Positions 17,707-26,467 of a stretch of DNA of 64,000 bases are shown here, in pieces (positions within the stretch are counted from its first letter, which is position 1; each line of letters opens with the position of its first letter). Origin of the DNA: Clostridia bacterium (GTDB lineage: Bacteria > Bacillota > DSM-521 > Neomoorellales > SLTJ01); contig JANLFO010000004.1 of NCBI GenBank assembly GCA_024653205.1, forward strand, positions 62,001 to 126,000, in the 5' to 3' direction. The position numbers were made by a program, and so were the translations under genes. A model generated the notes under the pieces. The model saw only the letters and a list, made by a program, of their open reading frames with translations, had not been told where the DNA came from and searched no databases.

Positions 17707-18786
17707 GTGGTGACTGACACTTCCAACCTCATTGACGTTCACGAATGGCGCTTTACCGCCCTGACCGACATATGGACGGGGGACGCATACCGGCGAGGTG
17801 ACCGTTTGGTGCGGACCGGCCTCCTCGGTTCCGTCCGCTGGTGGTTTGAGGTGGTAGTACGGGGATTGGGCGGTAGCGCGTGCGACCCTTCGGACCGGTG
17901 GGATCGCTGCCCCGGTCCGCATCAGGACCCCTCCGGCTCGAGCCACCGCTGCGTAGCCTGTGAGCTGTTCGGTTGCACTAGGTGGGCCCGCAAGTTCCGC
18001 TTTGAGGTAACGGATCCGACCGGCAGGCCGGTAGTCGGTGCCATTAGAAGGAACCAAGAATTCATTCTGCGTTTCGTGCCTCTCCGCCCTGTTGGCAGAG
18101 AAGAATGGGCTCTGCTCGATCTTACTCTGAGGCTGATAGCCGAATACGGGGCTATGGGCGGCCGGGCGGTGCTAAAGCCGTCCGATGAGCCGGCCAGGGA
18201 AAACAGGCCGCACCACCGGGATTACGGTCTGGTTAGGCTTGAGCAAACGCCATCGCCGCCATTGGTCGCGTGCTGCAAAGAGGCACTCCGGGAATATGTC
18301 CGGGGTGGCAGGGCAAGGCAGGGCGGCTGGCGCCAGGTGGAGCAAGGCAACTTTGCCTGGGCCTCCCTACAGAACTTCTGGTGTGTGAAGGACAGGTATT
18401 TGGCCAGGCAGGATACCACCTATAGCAGTTTTAACCTGGTACTTGGCCGCAAACAGGACAAGTCGGAGAAAGAGAGAAAGGGAAAGCGTATTGTTCGCTG
18501 GAGCGACCTGCTTGAGGATCCTAAGGATGAAGTATCTCGCTGGCTGGCCGGGCGAAGGCCCGGCGGCGAGGGAGACACCGGCCCGGCAAGCAAGAAGGTC
18601 CTTAGCTTTAAATCCCCCCAGGAGGGGCGGCGCACGTTTGGCTTCGTCAAACCCGACACGGTGAGCTTTGAGGAAATAAAGAGTCGCCTTAAAAAGGTAT
18701 GGCAAGACTTCAGGCCGGAGGAGGAATTCCTGACCGGCGAGCAAATCCTTGACGACCTTTGTCACCAACGGGGAGGCAGCCCATGA
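17707..18786 (+). CDS. cmr1: Type III CRISPR RAMP protein Cmr1 (Cas7 group)
   Basis: 359 residues from GTG 17707; GTG 17701 and 17710 are alternatives around GAGGGAGG at 17691-17698. Cmr1 caps the 3'-end side of the type III effector and helps bind target RNA. The N-terminal RAMP pattern FTALTDIWTGDA is followed by LVRTGLLGSVRWWFEVVVRG, matching the Cmr1 pattern of a target-region strand plus a basic, tryptophan-rich helix, and then CELFGCTRW. It is the first gene of a six-gene run that ends at 25086. The stop overlaps the next start by four bases (ATGA), so translation is coupled. Confidence 0.85.
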   Translation: MVTDTSNLIDVHEWRFTALTDIWTGDAYRRGDRLVRTGLLGSVRWWFEVVVRGLGGSACDPSDRWDRCPGPHQDPSGSSHRCVACELFGCTRWARKFRFEVTDPTGRPVVGAIRRNQEFILRFVPLRPVGREEWALLDLTLRLIAEYGAMGGRAVLKPSDEPARENRPHHRDYGLVRLEQTPSPPLVACCKEALREYVRGGRARQGGWRQVEQGNFAWASLQNFWCVKDRYLARQDTTYSSFNLVLGRKQDKSEKERKGKRIVRWSDLLEDPKDEVSRWLAGRRPGGEGDTGPASKKVLSFKSPQEGRRTFGFVKPDTVSFEEIKSRLKKVWQDFRPEEEFLTGEQILDDLCHQRGGSP

Positions 18787-19715
18787 ATTGGGAATTCATT
18801 GCCTACATCGCTTCCGGTGCCCATTACCAGGAAGGATCCCCTCTTCCCTGGGGACTGGCGGCGGGCCTGGTGGATGAGGCTTCGGTTCGCTTCTTCCGGG
18901 GCAGCAAGGAAGAGGCGAGAAGCCGTTACATAGGCGCCGCAACGCAGACATTCACCCTTCCGCAGGAAATAGTTAACGCGCTACCCGATTTCTCTCACCT
19001 GCCCAGCCCCCACTGGCTCGGCCTGGAGGTAGAGTTTGAGCTGGTGACGCCTTGGTACTCCAGAGACGACCGGGTCTTCCATCTACTAGACAACCCGGTG
19101 CGCAAGGATCGGGTGTTTGGAGTACCCTTTCTGGCCGCCTCCGGTTGGAAGGGGATGCTACGCTGGGCCTGCCGCCTGCAGGCCGGGCTGCGGGAGCACC
19201 TCGGCAAAGGAGGGTGCTTTAGGGAGGGGCAAGACCCGGACTGGATCCTCTACCTATTCGGCAACGAAAAGGGCGAGGAAGAGCATTCTCGTCAGGGGGC
19301 GCTGGTCTTCTACCCCACCTGGTTCGACAAGATAGACATCGAAGTAATTAACCCGCACGGCCGGGAGGGGCGCGCCGGCACTCAGCCCATCTATTACGAG
19401 GTGGTACCGGGAAGAAAGCCCAAGGAGGATAACCCGGACGAACTCGAAGAAGGAGGCAAAGGCACGCTCTACCTGCTCTACGCCCCCTGGCCGGGGACAA
19501 GGCCCCCGGTTCCCGTTTCGGAGATCATTCCCCGGCTTATTGGGGCGATCGAGACCCTGCTCACCACCTACGGTATCTCCTCTAAACGGACGGCAGGTTG
19601 GGGCACGGCGGAAATTGTCCGGTGGAAGGCCTGTAAGAGCGGCTGCCACCCGATTCAGAGTGGCTCGAAAGAGACCTTCTGCAGAGAATTAGCAGAGTGG
19701 CTCGCCGAGGGGTGA
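18783..19715 (+). CDS. cmr6: Type III CRISPR RAMP protein, Cmr6-like
   Basis: 310 residues from ATG 18783, with GGGGAGG at 18770-18776. RAMP features are GVPFLAASGWKGMLRW (the conserved segment that packs against crRNA), QGALVFYPTWFDKIDIEVIN with NPH, and the glycine-rich KRTAGWGTAEI near the C-terminus. The order G-A-L-V-F ... I-N-P-H matches Cmr6, the subunit at the top of the backbone, better than Cmr3 or Csm3. The assignment to Cmr6 rather than another Cas7 paralogue is moderately sure. Confidence 0.75.
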   Translation: MNWEFIAYIASGAHYQEGSPLPWGLAAGLVDEASVRFFRGSKEEARSRYIGAATQTFTLPQEIVNALPDFSHLPSPHWLGLEVEFELVTPWYSRDDRVFHLLDNPVRKDRVFGVPFLAASGWKGMLRWACRLQAGLREHLGKGGCFREGQDPDWILYLFGNEKGEEEHSRQGALVFYPTWFDKIDIEVINPHGREGRAGTQPIYYEVVPGRKPKEDNPDELEEGGKGTLYLLYAPWPGTRPPVPVSEIIPRLIGAIETLLTTYGISSKRTAGWGTAEIVRWKACKSGCHPIQSGSKETFCRELAEWLAEG

Positions 19716-19719
19716 AATC

Positions 19720-22716
19720 ATGGACGGCTTCGCACCTGCCGAGACTCTGCGCCGGCACCGTCCGCTGCTCCTGGCCTGTGAGGCCATAGGCTGGTTGCAC
19801 ATGGCCGGCAAGGCATGGGCCGATTTCCTACGCGGCCATGGCGGCCTACCGGTGGACTATCAGGAGAAGAAGTGGCATGAGCGGGAGAACCCGCCTTTCG
19901 CCTGGGACAATCTCCTGGGCTGGCTGAGAACCACCTATTCCACGCTCAACTGGCCCAAGAGCGTCGCGGAATTCACGGAGAAACATGCCGGCCAGGACGC
20001 CGGCCTCCTGGGCCTTTTGCAGGCCGCCCACGGCATGGCTTCGGGGATCGAGAAGCAAAGCTACCCCGACGAGACCGTGCGTTATTTGGGCCAGGATGCC
20101 GTTCACATGTGGCTTTCTTCGGCCTTCGGCCATCCCCGGCGCAACCTGTTAGTCGATCCCCCCGAAGTCCTCACCGAAGCCGGCTGGCGCCGGCTGGTGG
20201 AGGAAATGCAGCGTATCTTGGAGGGACTAAAATGCCTACATGCCGCGTCCATTGGGGACGCCAGCGCCTGCGCCGATTGGCGGAGCAAAGCCATCGGGCC
20301 GGGCTCCTTCCTGCGCCGGGCGTTTCTCTCCACCCTGGCCGAAACGCGCCTGCCCAACAATGAAGTGACCCTGTGGGACCAGTCCTACGTGGCCGGCGCC
20401 CTGTTCAAAAGCGCCGTAGCCGGCGCCCTATTGGACACCGGCTTTCCTTGGCAGGATAACAAAATCAAACGAAAGGTCCGTTGGCGCCTGCTTACCGTCG
20501 GTATGGGGACCGAGCACTATGAGTCCCGGGCGGTGAAGATCGGCGACTGGACGGGCGCTATGGCGGTACTGAGCGAGTTTTTCGGCCGGGTTGCCCGGCT
20601 TATCGAAGTGGACCTGGCGGTGGGCACTTTGCTCTATCGGGACCCGTCGGTGGCTATATTCTCCTTCCCGGGCGAGCGATCGGATCAGAACCAATACGAT
20701 GAGGTCGTCCTGGCCCCTTGGCTTCACGGGTGGAGAGACTGGCTGGAGCAAAACATAGAGCGGATTGCTCTGGATCTAGACCTGGAAACTCCGCCCTTGG
20801 TCCGTTTGAGTCGGCCGACGCGTTCTCTGGTACCCATGGTTCAGGAGCGGCGGGAGATGAGAAAAAAGACCGCCATCCCGGTTCACAAGCCTTGGAACAT
20901 CTGCTGCCCGGTTCCCCAGGAGGCGGGGCACGTTTGCCCGGTTTGCCGGGTGCGGCCCAATGAGGACCCCGGCAACAAGAATCAACCCTGTCCGATATGC
21001 CGGGAGCGGCGCAACCACCGCCTGGCCGACTGGCTGGCGGGCCGCCTGGAAGGAGATAGCATCTGGCTGGAGGAAGTGGCCGACAGCAATGGCCGCGTCG
21101 CCCTCCTGACCTTGGGTCTGGATCTGGAGCCTTGGCTGGAAGGAGAGCGCGTGGACCGCCTGCGGGCGCAGGCCATACCGGAATGGCGCCGCTTTAACCC
21201 TACGCTCTCTGGGCAGCCCAATCCCGTTCACCCGGCCGGTACGTACCCGGCCATGCTTCAGTATATCAGGAGCAAGTTACCGTCCTTCGACCCAACGGAC
21301 TGCGTCTTTCGCAGTCTTCAGCAGGGATACCAGTGGGAGACCAGGTGGCCGTCCTTCTTTGCCAAAATCGTCGAAGACCGGGCGAACACTCCCTCCTACG
21401 ACCATCTTGACCAGGATAAGCGCGCCGCCTGGCTCACGCACCAGCTTTTCCGCAAACTCCCTTCGCCCGGCCGGGTTTACCGTTTCTGGCGGGAGGCGGA
21501 GGAGTTTTTCCGGGAGCTGCTGGGGGACTTCCGGCGGCTGGCCGCCCGGGACGAAAACCGCTGGCGGGTGCGGCGCCTGTTCTTGAAACCCGGGCCGGGG
21601 TTTGAGACCGGCTGGCAGGACCGGCAGCTTTACAACGGCCGCGTGGCCGGAGCCCTCCTCGACCTCGTTTACCTTCAAGGCCAAGGGGGCTTCCTTACCG
21701 TCTCTAACCTCGGCCGCCTGCTGAAGACGGTAGACCGAGACAACGCCCTGGACGGGCAAGAAGCCACGGTGGAAAAGGAAGGCGCTTACGAGCCGCCTCG
21801 ACCCCTGGTCATCGGATCGGCGAAAAAGGTGCCCCCAGCGCTAGGCCATTTGGGCGTCTATCATCCGGTCATCCCCCTGGAGGTATCGCCGTTGCGGTTC
21901 CGGGTATTGGTACCTCTGGAGGCTGCCTCCGAATGCGTGGATCTGGCCTGCGCCCGCTGGCGGGAACGCTTCGCCCGGGTGTTAGACTTCCTGCCCTTGC
22001 GAGTGGGCGTGGTGGTGTTTCCGGCCAAAACCGCCTTTCAGGCAGTGCTAGAGATGGCCCGTAATCTGGAAGAGGATCTAAAAGGGGAGCGGGAGCTCTG
22101 GCGGGTTCGCGAGGTGAGAAGGCAGGGTGGAGTGGTGGGGATGGTTTTCCGGCGCACTGACGAAGGGCAGGAGCGTTGGCCGGTGCCGGTTCGGCTTCCG
22201 GACGGCCGGGAGGACGTATTCTACCCCTATGCGGCGGTAGAGGACAGAGAGGTACGGTTTCCTTTGGATTTTCAACATCCCGGGGGCCAGGTTTACCGGC
22301 ATATGTCAGACCTCCGGCCGGGCGACGGAGTATACGTTTGGCCGGGCCGTATAGCTACCATTTTCCTGGACTCAACCGCGAAGCGGTTTGAGAAGCCGCA
22401 GGTACGCTACCTGGCCGACTGGCGTCGCATGCGCCAGGTGTGGCGGCTCTTGGCGGAACGGGCTCCCTCTTCTACCCAGCTCCAGCGGGTACGGCAGGAG
22501 TTATCCGTCTTGGCAAACAATTGGGCGGTGGAGGAAGACCCGGGGGCTAAAGAAACGTGGTTAGAGCTTGCCCGCGCTACGCTTTGCGAGGCCCTAAGCC
22601 TTCAGGGCCCCTTGCTTCAGATCTTGCTTGACGCCGCCCGGACGGGTGACCTCTTGTGGGCCCTGGATTGGCATCTGAGTGTTTTGAAAGAAAGGCCGAA
22701 CCCAAGTTGGAGGTGA
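19720..22716 (+). CDS. csx11: Cas10-like large subunit, Csx11 type (subtype III-C)
   Basis: 998 residues from ATG 19720 behind GAGGGGTGA. It is the largest gene of the operon and sits where Cas10 belongs. The N-terminus reads CEAIGWLHMAGKA (residues 20-32), which aligns with the HD-nuclease motif LHDxGK, but Asp is replaced by Met28. A zinc ribbon follows at about residues 396-430 (CPVC at 406-409, CPIC at 424-427). No GGDD or similar palm motif occurs anywhere, so cyclic oligoadenylate synthesis is not expected. Later segments such as LPLRVGVVVFPAKTAFQAVL keep the Csx11 shape. Inactive palms are a defining trait of subtype III-C; the HD change would also remove DNase activity. Confidence 0.82.
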   Translation: MDGFAPAETLRRHRPLLLACEAIGWLHMAGKAWADFLRGHGGLPVDYQEKKWHERENPPFAWDNLLGWLRTTYSTLNWPKSVAEFTEKHAGQDAGLLGLLQAAHGMASGIEKQSYPDETVRYLGQDAVHMWLSSAFGHPRRNLLVDPPEVLTEAGWRRLVEEMQRILEGLKCLHAASIGDASACADWRSKAIGPGSFLRRAFLSTLAETRLPNNEVTLWDQSYVAGALFKSAVAGALLDTGFPWQDNKIKRKVRWRLLTVGMGTEHYESRAVKIGDWTGAMAVLSEFFGRVARLIEVDLAVGTLLYRDPSVAIFSFPGERSDQNQYDEVVLAPWLHGWRDWLEQNIERIALDLDLETPPLVRLSRPTRSLVPMVQERREMRKKTAIPVHKPWNICCPVPQEAGHVCPVCRVRPNEDPGNKNQPCPICRERRNHRLADWLAGRLEGDSIWLEEVADSNGRVALLTLGLDLEPWLEGERVDRLRAQAIPEWRRFNPTLSGQPNPVHPAGTYPAMLQYIRSKLPSFDPTDCVFRSLQQGYQWETRWPSFFAKIVEDRANTPSYDHLDQDKRAAWLTHQLFRKLPSPGRVYRFWREAEEFFRELLGDFRRLAARDENRWRVRRLFLKPGPGFETGWQDRQLYNGRVAGALLDLVYLQGQGGFLTVSNLGRLLKTVDRDNALDGQEATVEKEGAYEPPRPLVIGSAKKVPPALGHLGVYHPVIPLEVSPLRFRVLVPLEAASECVDLACARWRERFARVLDFLPLRVGVVVFPAKTAFQAVLEMARNLEEDLKGERELWRVREVRRQGGVVGMVFRRTDEGQERWPVPVRLPDGREDVFYPYAAVEDREVRFPLDFQHPGGQVYRHMSDLRPGDGVYVWPGRIATIFLDSTAKRFEKPQVRYLADWRRMRQVWRLLAERAPSSTQLQRVRQELSVLANNWAVEEDPGAKETWLELARATLCEALSLQGPLLQILLDAARTGDLLWALDWHLSVLKERPNPSWR

Positions 22717-22725
22717 CCGAAAGCG

Positions 22726-23646
22726 ATGGCCCAAAATGCCAGCTTTAAGCTGTTCCGGCACCTGGGGATGGCCATTGATCCCATCCACGTCGGCGCCGGC
22801 GGTGCCCGCCTGGGGCGGGTGGACCTCTCCATTGTGCGCGACCCGGCAACCCGCCTCCCCATAATCCCGGGCTCCAGCCTGGCGGGGGTGTTCCGCGCCT
22901 ACGTAGCCATGTCCAGAGACAAATATCCCCACTGCGCCGGTTGGGGGCAAGCCAGACCGGACGGATCAAGCTCCCACTGTGGAAAGCCTGACTGTCCCGT
23001 CTGCACGGTTTTCGGCTTTGCCACCCGCCGAGACGCCGCCGGTGGCTTCGCCGGGCTGGCGTCCTTCAGCGACGCCCACCTGGTGCTCTTCCCCGTGCCG
23101 ACCCGTTCCGGCCCGCTTTGGGTGACCTCTCCCCTGGCCCTGCGCCTCCTCGGCTACGAAGCCCAAGGCGTGGCCGATAATGCCCTTTACCGCGAAAACG
23201 CAAGCGACCGTCCGCTTAACTTAGGCTGGTTGTTGGTACCGGTTAGGTCCTATTCGGATTTCAATTACTTAAAAGAAAAACTTAAGGCGCTGGGCGTTCC
23301 CGACTACGTCCGGGACCGCCTGGGCATTTTGCCGGACGCGCTTTTCGCCCCGGTGGTAAACAGTAACCTCGAGGTCCGGACCTCGGTTTCCATCAACCCG
23401 GAGACCGGAGCAGCCGAGGAGCACGCCTTATTTACCTACGAGGCCCTCCCCCGGACCACCATTCTCTATTGGGAAGTGGTATGTAAGAACCCCCGCCACT
23501 TCAAGATCGGCCAGGCGGAAATTACGGCCGTCAAAAGCCCGGAGGAGGTTCACAGCGTGGTCGAAGAAGCCTACGCGTACCTGACGCACTTAGGCATCGG
23601 CGGTATGGGCACTCGAGGCATGGGTAGGCTCGAGGTTATCCATTAA
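22726..23646 (+). CDS. cmr4: Type III CRISPR RAMP protein Cmr4 (backbone Cas7)
   Basis: 306 residues from ATG 22726, ten bases after csx11. Cmr4 forms the helical backbone and cuts target RNA at six-base intervals. The signature runs IHVGAGGARLGRVDLSIVRD then RLPIIPGSSLAGVFRAY. Asp33 (GRVD) matches the catalytic Asp of Cmr4/Csm3, so RNA cleavage is expected to be retained. A cysteine cluster (CAGW ... HCGKPDCPVC, residues about 66-93) is consistent with a structural zinc, and the C-terminal GIGGMGTRGMGRLEV is the glycine-rich loop. Confidence 0.87.
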   Translation: MAQNASFKLFRHLGMAIDPIHVGAGGARLGRVDLSIVRDPATRLPIIPGSSLAGVFRAYVAMSRDKYPHCAGWGQARPDGSSSHCGKPDCPVCTVFGFATRRDAAGGFAGLASFSDAHLVLFPVPTRSGPLWVTSPLALRLLGYEAQGVADNALYRENASDRPLNLGWLLVPVRSYSDFNYLKEKLKALGVPDYVRDRLGILPDALFAPVVNSNLEVRTSVSINPETGAAEEHALFTYEALPRTTILYWEVVCKNPRHFKIGQAEITAVKSPEEVHSVVEEAYAYLTHLGIGGMGTRGMGRLEVIH

Positions 23647-23733
23647 GACGGGAGAAGGCGCCGCGCCGGCCCGGCCATGGGAAGCGGGCCGCCGGGCAGG
23701 AGGCGTCGACCGGACCCAGCGGGAGGAATGGCT

Positions 23734-24093
23734 ATGAACCAGACGAGCGGTGACATTGCTAACCTGGACCTTCTCTGTGCCGAGTTGGGCCGAGAGTTGG
23801 CCGCAATCCCCAGGATGAGGGAGAAAGTTCTTAATGACGCCTTGGCCGTGCTGGAGGAACAGGGGCTTTACGCCTTGTTTCTTTACGTGGAGGCGCAGAG
23901 TAAGGAAGTGGCCCGGGAGTTCCTGGAAAAGTGCGCGGAATTCTTGGGTATTGTTTTCTGTCGGGGTTCGGAAAATGCTCTTGAGATCGCCCAAGCGCTG
24001 GGCGAAGACCTGGACGAGCTTCTCTTCGCCCGCGAGCTTCTGCGCCAAGCCCTTTGTTACGGAAAATATCATCTGAGAGCTGGAGGAAACTGA
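23734..24093 (+). CDS. cmr5: Type III CRISPR small subunit Cmr5 (Cas11)
   Basis: 119 residues, all helical in appearance. ATG 23734 has GGGAGG (23721-23726) at 7-base spacing; ATG 23728 is too close. The core VLNDALAVLEEQGLYALFLY matches Cmr5, including the Glu-Gln-Gly-Leu-Tyr-Ala pattern. It forms the inner filament between Cas10 and the backbone. It is flanked by Cmr4 and the Cas5-like gene as expected. Confidence 0.82.
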   Translation: MNQTSGDIANLDLLCAELGRELAAIPRMREKVLNDALAVLEEQGLYALFLYVEAQSKEVAREFLEKCAEFLGIVFCRGSENALEIAQALGEDLDELLFARELLRQALCYGKYHLRAGGN

Positions 24094-24189
24094 GAGCGAA
24101 GTGACGGAGTCAAGGGTGAATCGGCACTGTAAGGCGGCCCGGTGGGCGGCAAAGGGCATATAGACACCGGTCCTAGAGGGGGCGGGATC

Positions 24190-25086
24190 GTGTCCTGGCA
24201 ACTTTATCGTTGGGTGTGGCAGTTGGAGTCGCCGTTGCACATCGGCCTGGGACCGGCCGGGTCGCTCAACCGCACGCGGCTCTATGCGCCGGCGCGGGCG
24301 CTGTGGGGAGCGCTTGCCGCGGAGTGGGCGCGGCGTCAAGGGGCCTCTTTCCCGGACTACCACGCCGTGGGAGTTCGGCTTCGCGAGTGGACCCGCCTAA
24401 GCTACCTCTTCCCCGCCGAACAGGTGGGGGAGGGGTGGTGCGCTTGGCTGCCGGAGTACCGGGAGGAAAGGGGTTTGGTGTGGCTCCGGGAGGACGGGAA
24501 GGGGCCGGTAGAGGACCGGGTCCTCCGGAGGTGGCTGCTCACCACCCGGCCTGGCACGGCCATTGCGCCCGACTCGGATACCGCCGAAGAAGGTTCGCTT
24601 CGGGAGTACGAGGTTATAAGCGACCTATCCCATTGGGGCGAGGGAGCGGAGGCGCCGCGGCCGGTAGGACTCGTGGGGTACATATTCCTGGCGGATCACC
24701 AGGCGGCTGGCGGACTACTTAAGGAGCTGCTCAAAATTGATCTGGTTTTCCTCGGCGGCGACACGCGGTATGGTTTAGGCCGTCTAAGAAGGGTAGAGGG
24801 GCTGGCGCGAGCCGCCTCGCACTTCTTCGGAGAACCCGTCGACCTGCAAGCAGAGAAGCCCGTGGTAACTACCGCGCGGGTTTTGGCCCACACGGTTACC
24901 AAGGAGGCCTTCTGCGGCGCCCTGGAGTACCTTGCCGGGTGGGACGTAGTATCCGGTGGGCTGAGGCGAATCGATCTGGTCTGGGCGCCGGGCTCCAAGA
25001 GCCAAGACGGAAGCGGTGGCGGTAAACCGGCCCACTTTCGCCTCCAGAAGGAAGGGCTATGGCGCCAGGAAGCGTGGAGCCCCTAA
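24190..25086 (+). CDS. cmr3: Type III CRISPR RAMP protein, Cmr3/Cas5-like
   Basis: 298 residues from GTG 24190, after GAGGGGGCGGG; GTG 24142 would add sixteen residues with no better site. The N-terminus has LESPLHIGLGPAG and YAPARALWGALAAEW, and the glycine-rich loop GGDTRYGLGRLRRVEG lies near residue 190-205. By elimination and by the single-domain appearance of the first half it is the Cas5-group subunit that holds the crRNA 5' handle. The last gene of the effector operon; no cas6 follows. Confidence 0.72.
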   Translation: MSWQLYRWVWQLESPLHIGLGPAGSLNRTRLYAPARALWGALAAEWARRQGASFPDYHAVGVRLREWTRLSYLFPAEQVGEGWCAWLPEYREERGLVWLREDGKGPVEDRVLRRWLLTTRPGTAIAPDSDTAEEGSLREYEVISDLSHWGEGAEAPRPVGLVGYIFLADHQAAGGLLKELLKIDLVFLGGDTRYGLGRLRRVEGLARAASHFFGEPVDLQAEKPVVTTARVLAHTVTKEAFCGALEYLAGWDVVSGGLRRIDLVWAPGSKSQDGSGGGKPAHFRLQKEGLWRQEAWSP

Positions 25087-25378
25087 TCCGGGAGAGGTCG
25101 CCGACGCTGCTCAGGCGGCGGCCGGAGTTGCGTCGCTAAAGCACGGGCGTAGTGGCTGGCGTCTACCCTGTCGCCCCAGCCTAACCGCTTACTCGCCGGG
25201 CGCCTGCGCCGGACTGGGCGGAGAAGAACCTGGAGGGCAGGAAGGTTGTGGTCCGGCTCCCCTTTCGAAGCAACTAAGGCTATACTATAGTCCTTGCAGG
25301 AGCAAGTACCGGGGCGGCCGACGAGGGGCGCCCCGACACCTACCTTCGGGTGCTAGAGGTGACCTTACTCCGGTCCAA
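25087..25378. other. Gap downstream of the CRISPR effector operon
   Basis: 292 bases between converging genes. I see no CRISPR repeats and no gene. CTATACTATAG (near 25280) is a short palindrome of unknown meaning. Confidence 0.6.
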
Positions 25379-26257
25379 CTAAACTTCCTCCAGCACCTGG
25401 ATGAACTCTTCTAGGCTTTCCACCTTCGTGCTTTTCCTGAGCAGGGAGCGCAGTACGGCTGGGTCGTCTATCTCGGCGAGCTTCTGGCTAAGACCCTTCT
25501 TAATCACCCCAAAGCGCTCCGTGAGCACCTCAATAATGGAGCTTTGCAGGGTGGCAATCTGGCCCTGGAGCCTACCTTTTTCTATGCCCTCATTGATCCA
25601 GTCCTGGACAATGCCTGCATCCCGCAGCATGGCTAACTCCTCCCGGAAGAATTTTAGCAGGAACTCCCGCGGAAAGTACCGGCCGGCTACGGTGACGGCA
25701 ACGGACAGGGCGTCGGCCCGCCACCTGGCGTCTGGCGCGGTCAGGATTAAGTGTTTGGTCCTGGTAAGTACTCCCTCACCCTTCTCCCTGGTTAGGAGAA
25801 TCAGAAGTGGCGCCAGCTCTCTCAGTTCACCCCGGCCAATGGCCTCCGCGTAGTCCCAGAGCTTCACCGCCCGGTAGCGGAAGTTGTTCACCGGCTGGCC
25901 GGCAAAGAAGACCGCGTAGTCCTGGGGCAGGTGGCGGTATTCCCGTCGCTCTAGGTAAATGACCGCGGAAATCACCGGCTTGTTAAAGCCAGCAGTCAAA
26001 AGCGCATTGTAGGTGAACATCCTCTTTGGAACGTCAGGCTCATGCTCCATCTGGAACTCCAGGTGTAGTAGACACTCCTCGTCATCCCAACGAAGGCCGT
26101 ACACAAAGTCCAGCCTTCTTTCCGGGAGATTGATCTCCGGGTTTTCAATGGTTTCCGCGGTTACACCCTGCGTCTCGCCTAAGGCTACCTTAACGAACGC
26201 CTGGGGGGAGAGCCTGGCCAGGGCCTTGACGCTCCGGTCGATGACGTTGGCCGCCAC
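25379..26257 (-). CDS. Rpn family recombination-promoting nuclease/putative transposase
   Basis: 292 residues on the minus strand, starting at GTG 26257. The fold is PD-(D/E)xK, with RRLDFVYGLRWDDEECLLHL and EFQ near residues 47-69 (the D and E-x-Q core). It resembles RpnA/YhgA-like proteins, which are DNases linked to RecA-independent exchange and lie in mobile or defence regions. The coiled-coil-like C-terminal third (residues about 215-292) is usual for the family. It is intact, unlike its neighbours to the right, and its stop converges with the CRISPR operon. Confidence 0.88.
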   Translation of the reverse strand: MAANVIDRSVKALARLSPQAFVKVALGETQGVTAETIENPEINLPERRLDFVYGLRWDDEECLLHLEFQMEHEPDVPKRMFTYNALLTAGFNKPVISAVIYLERREYRHLPQDYAVFFAGQPVNNFRYRAVKLWDYAEAIGRGELRELAPLLILLTREKGEGVLTRTKHLILTAPDARWRADALSVAVTVAGRYFPREFLLKFFREELAMLRDAGIVQDWINEGIEKGRLQGQIATLQSSIIEVLTERFGVIKKGLSQKLAEIDDPAVLRSLLRKSTKVESLEEFIQVLEEV

Positions 26258-26262
26258 GGGGT

Positions 26263-26282
26263 GAAAGCCTTTGCTTTCACGA
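26263..26282 (-). promoter_or_regulatory. Perfect hairpin over the rpn translation start
   Basis: GTGAAAGC-CTTT-GCTTTCAC: eight-base-pair stem and four-base loop, ending six bases before the GTG start on the minus strand. Reading on the minus strand, the stem contains the only AAGG-like ribosome-binding sequence, so folding would hide it. Confidence 0.5.
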
Positions 26283-26295
26283 TTTTTCCGGCTCC

Positions 26296-26304
26296 ATTAT
26301 AGCA
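26296..26304 (-). promoter_or_regulatory. Extended -10 promoter for the rpn gene
   Basis: On the minus strand TGCTATAAT (26304 down to 26296) is a perfect extended -10 box. A weak -35 (TTTCCG) lies 17 bases upstream. The transcript would start about 35 bases before the GTG, with the hairpin at 26263-26282 in its leader. Confidence 0.55.
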
Positions 26305-26467
26305 TGGCGACGTACGGACGGAAAAGCCGCAACGGGATCAATAGCTGTGATTGAGCACTGGCCAGTATTCCTCTTCTCAATGTCCATTTCTCAGCCGCTC
26401 CGCACTGTTCTGCGCACAAGGCTCCGTGCCGCCTCACCTGGGGCGGTACAGGGCTGAGGCATGGGTT

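Noticed and set aside
19720-22716. GGDD or degenerate GGD motif in the Cas10-like protein
   Set aside because: Read through the entire translation: no GGDD, and candidate strands such as LLTLGLDLEP lack the paired acidic residues.
17081-25400. CRISPR array
   Set aside because: I searched both flanks of the effector operon for regularly spaced direct repeats and found none.
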